Notes under the pieces: model-generated
The model's input: only the letters and a program-made list of their open reading frames with translations
What the model was told of the DNA's origin: nothing
The model's database searches: none
Shown here: piece after piece, positions 45,711 to 47,191 of the stretch
How the letters are laid out: each line of letters opens with the position of its first letter
Position numbering within the stretch: the first letter of the stretch is position 1
Translations under genes and position numbers: made by a program
Assembly (NCBI GenBank): GCA_900756555.1
Contig: CAAEKP010000060.1
Location: 1 to 47,191, forward strand
Origin: Peptococcaceae bacterium
Lineage (GTDB): Bacteria; Bacillota; Peptococcia; Peptococcales; Peptococcaceae
Direction of reading: 5' to 3'
Length of the DNA stretch: 47,191 nucleotides

Positions 45711-46967
45711 ATGAAAAAAGGGAGTATGAGTTTAGTAACCAAAATATTCATCGGTCTTGGCCTTGGTGTTGTGGCTGGTCTGTTGCTGCAAGATAATGTA
45801 GAGTTTGCGAACACATATATTAAACCATTTGGTACATTGTTCCTGAATCTTTTGAAAATGATTATTGTACCGCTGGTATTTGCATCGTTGGTAGCTGGTG
45901 TTATTGGCATTGGCGATATCAGTAAAGTTGGTCGTGTAGGTGGGAAATCGTTAGTTTATTTCCTGGGTACCACGCTGGTTGCGCTGTGCTTTGCACTGAC
46001 CTTTGCACAGGCATTTAAATATCTTCATGTTGAACAGTTTTTCAGTATCGACTTTAACGCTGAGTTAAACTTGAATCAGGCCAACAGCTTCACAGACGTT
46101 GTATTGAACATGGTACCTACGAACCCGATTGCGGCTTTAGCTAATGGGGATATGTTACAGATTATCGTGTTTGCATTGTTCCTTGGTTTTGGTATTTTGG
46201 CGTTGGGTGCTTGCACTAACGTATTGGCAGATTTGTTCACTGTATTTGCTGAAGTAATGTATAAAATTACAGACTGGGTAATTCAGTTAACTCCTTATGC
46301 AGTATTTGCTTTAATTGCGCCTGTAGTAGCCAGCAATGGGCCAGAAGCGCTGCTGCCGCTGGCGGCTGTTATCGGTGTACTGTATGCTACCTGTTTGATT
46401 CATGGGATTATTACCTATTCTGTTTCTATTAAGCTCTTTACTAAAATGAGTCCACTTACATTCTTTAAAGAAGCAATGCCTGCACTGTTATTTGCTTTTT
46501 CCAGTACCAGTAGTGCAGCTACCATTCCAATCAGCATGGACTGTGCGAAAAAAATGGGCGTGCCGCTGCCAATCAGAAGCTTTGTGCTGCCATTAGGTTC
46601 TACAGTGCATATGGACGGTTCTGCGGTATATCAGGGGATTTGTGCTCTGTTTATCGCGCAGGTTTGCGGTGTAGATCTGACACTGGGACAGATGGCTATG
46701 ATTGTTTTAACTGCAACATTGGCTTCTATCGGTGCAGCTGGTGTTCCGGGGGCGGCCATCGTTATGCTGAGTATGGTTCTGGAATCGGTTGGTTTACCAT
46801 TAGAAGGGATTGCACTTGTAATTGGGATTGACCGTATTTTAGATATGGCCAGAACTGCGCTGAACGTTGGCGGCGATATCGCTTGTGCTGTTATTGTAGC
46901 TGCCACGGAAAATGAACTGGACCCTGAAAAAACAAAACGGGAAATGCCTGTTTGTCCAGAAGAATAA
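45711..46967 (+). CDS. Dicarboxylate/amino acid:cation symporter (DAACS family)
   Basis: A 418-residue GltP/DctA/SstT-like symporter. Signatures are FLNLLKMIIVPLVFASLVAG, the serine-rich hairpin FAFSSTSSAATIPISMDCAK, the LPLGSTVHMDGSAVYQG segment, and MARTALNVGGDIACAVIVAA near the end. These residues bind the acidic substrate and cation in glutamate transporters. AGGAGGGAATTATT precedes the ATG. It is the last gene of the regulator-lyase-RidA-lyase set, and uptake of an acidic amino acid such as cysteate would fit it well; serine, aspartate or succinate are alternatives. Confidence 0.88.
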   Translation: MKKGSMSLVTKIFIGLGLGVVAGLLLQDNVEFANTYIKPFGTLFLNLLKMIIVPLVFASLVAGVIGIGDISKVGRVGGKSLVYFLGTTLVALCFALTFAQAFKYLHVEQFFSIDFNAELNLNQANSFTDVVLNMVPTNPIAALANGDMLQIIVFALFLGFGILALGACTNVLADLFTVFAEVMYKITDWVIQLTPYAVFALIAPVVASNGPEALLPLAAVIGVLYATCLIHGIITYSVSIKLFTKMSPLTFFKEAMPALLFAFSSTSSAATIPISMDCAKKMGVPLPIRSFVLPLGSTVHMDGSAVYQGICALFIAQVCGVDLTLGQMAMIVLTATLASIGAAGVPGAAIVMLSMVLESVGLPLEGIALVIGIDRILDMARTALNVGGDIACAVIVAATENELDPEKTKREMPVCPEE

Positions 46968-46991
46968 TGATTTTGAATGATAGTACCAAAG

Positions 46992-47026
46992 AAGAACTCA
47001 GGGAATTTGCCCTGGGTTCTTTTTTG
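46992..47026 (+). terminator. Terminator after the symporter gene
   Basis: AAGAACTCAGGG (46992-47003) pairs with CCCTGGGTTCTT (47010-47021), followed by TTTTT. Confidence 0.8.
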
Positions 47027-47111
47027 GTGTTTTCCGCAGTTTCCGGCAGAAATTTTATGACGGCCTTGTACTTTACGCAACTCTTACAAAAGTTGTATAG
47101 AAGTCAATGAT

Positions 47112-47191
47112 GTGAGACAAAAAATATTAAAAAAACTGGAAGAAAAAATCCACCAGAATGAATTCCGCAAAGAGAACATTTCAGTATGGAG
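47112..47191 (+). CDS. Possible start of a gene cut by the window edge
   Basis: A GTG-started frame stays open to the end: MRQKILKKLEEKIHQNEFRK followed by ENISVW. The composition is helical and charged, plausible for a real protein, but there is no clear ribosome site and only 26 codons are visible. No family can be named. Confidence 0.25.
   Translation, partial: MRQKILKKLEEKIHQNEFRKENISVW

Overview
The window reads as chromosomal DNA from an anaerobic, mid-GC member of the Bacillota. It is most likely Clostridia-like: it has a Gram-positive surface protein with a C-terminal PKTGD sorting signal, a Trp T-box, a SAM-I riboswitch, ferredoxin-type MinD ATPases, and strong AGGAGG ribosome sites. 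I cannot fix the genus. A perfect parS site (367-382), the B. subtilis-like pair yaaO-tmk, and purA suggest a position in the origin-proximal part of the chromosome. No tRNA, rRNA, CRISPR array, transposase or prophage genes were seen.

Left part (1-5.2 kb) is accessory. It holds a tandem 179-bp structured repeat, parS, a possible small RNA, and an apparently intact type I toxin-antitoxin cassette (toxin ORF 796-870, antisense RNA 958-876). Next comes a sigma factor with a DUF4367-like anti-sigma and two exported proteins that share a nearly identical upstream promoter block, one of them frameshifted in its signal peptide. A second copy of the toxin-antitoxin cassette closes the block; it has lost exactly 120 bp containing the toxin and keeps the antitoxin. 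An AlbA_2-type regulator follows.

5.2-12.0 kb is an aryl-sulfate module: a LysR regulator, a DHA2 exporter, a cytoplasmic arylsulfate sulfotransferase, an MFS porter, and a second LysR regulator. 12.2-14.5 kb is yaaO-tmk on the minus strand, separated by a long palindromic element. 14.75-19.0 kb is a metal-cofactor cluster: a DUF134 regulator, two NifX/ORP-like proteins, two ferredoxin-MinD ATPases and an Mrp/NBP35 ATPase. It resembles the orange-protein (ORP) cluster, with a second long palindrome and a possible structured leader inside it.

19.0-26.0 kb is a complete trp operon (E-G-D-C-F-B-A) under a Trp T-box. Leucine codon usage changes abruptly between trpG and trpD, which suggests that T-box-trpE-trpG and trpDCFBA have different histories. 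26.1-28.9 kb is purA plus a COG2509 FAD oxidoreductase. 29.4-32.1 kb is an uncharacterised protein and a cell-wall-anchored repeat protein. 32.2-34.9 kb has a small XRE-like regulator, a DEAD-box helicase and a GNAT acetyltransferase.

34.9-41.5 kb is a methionine locus behind a SAM-I riboswitch: metY, metA (acetyl-type), metH lacking its reactivation domain, metF, and a stand-alone reactivation protein. 41.5-47.0 kb is a putative sulfur amino-acid catabolic module: a TauE/SafE exporter, a DauR/YheO-type regulator, two D-cysteine desulfhydrase/L-cysteate sulfo-lyase paralogues around a RidA, and a DAACS symporter. L-cysteate or D-cysteine breakdown with sulfite or sulfide release is a testable hypothesis. 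Sulfur chemistry recurs in the aryl-sulfate, methionine and cysteate/cysteine modules.
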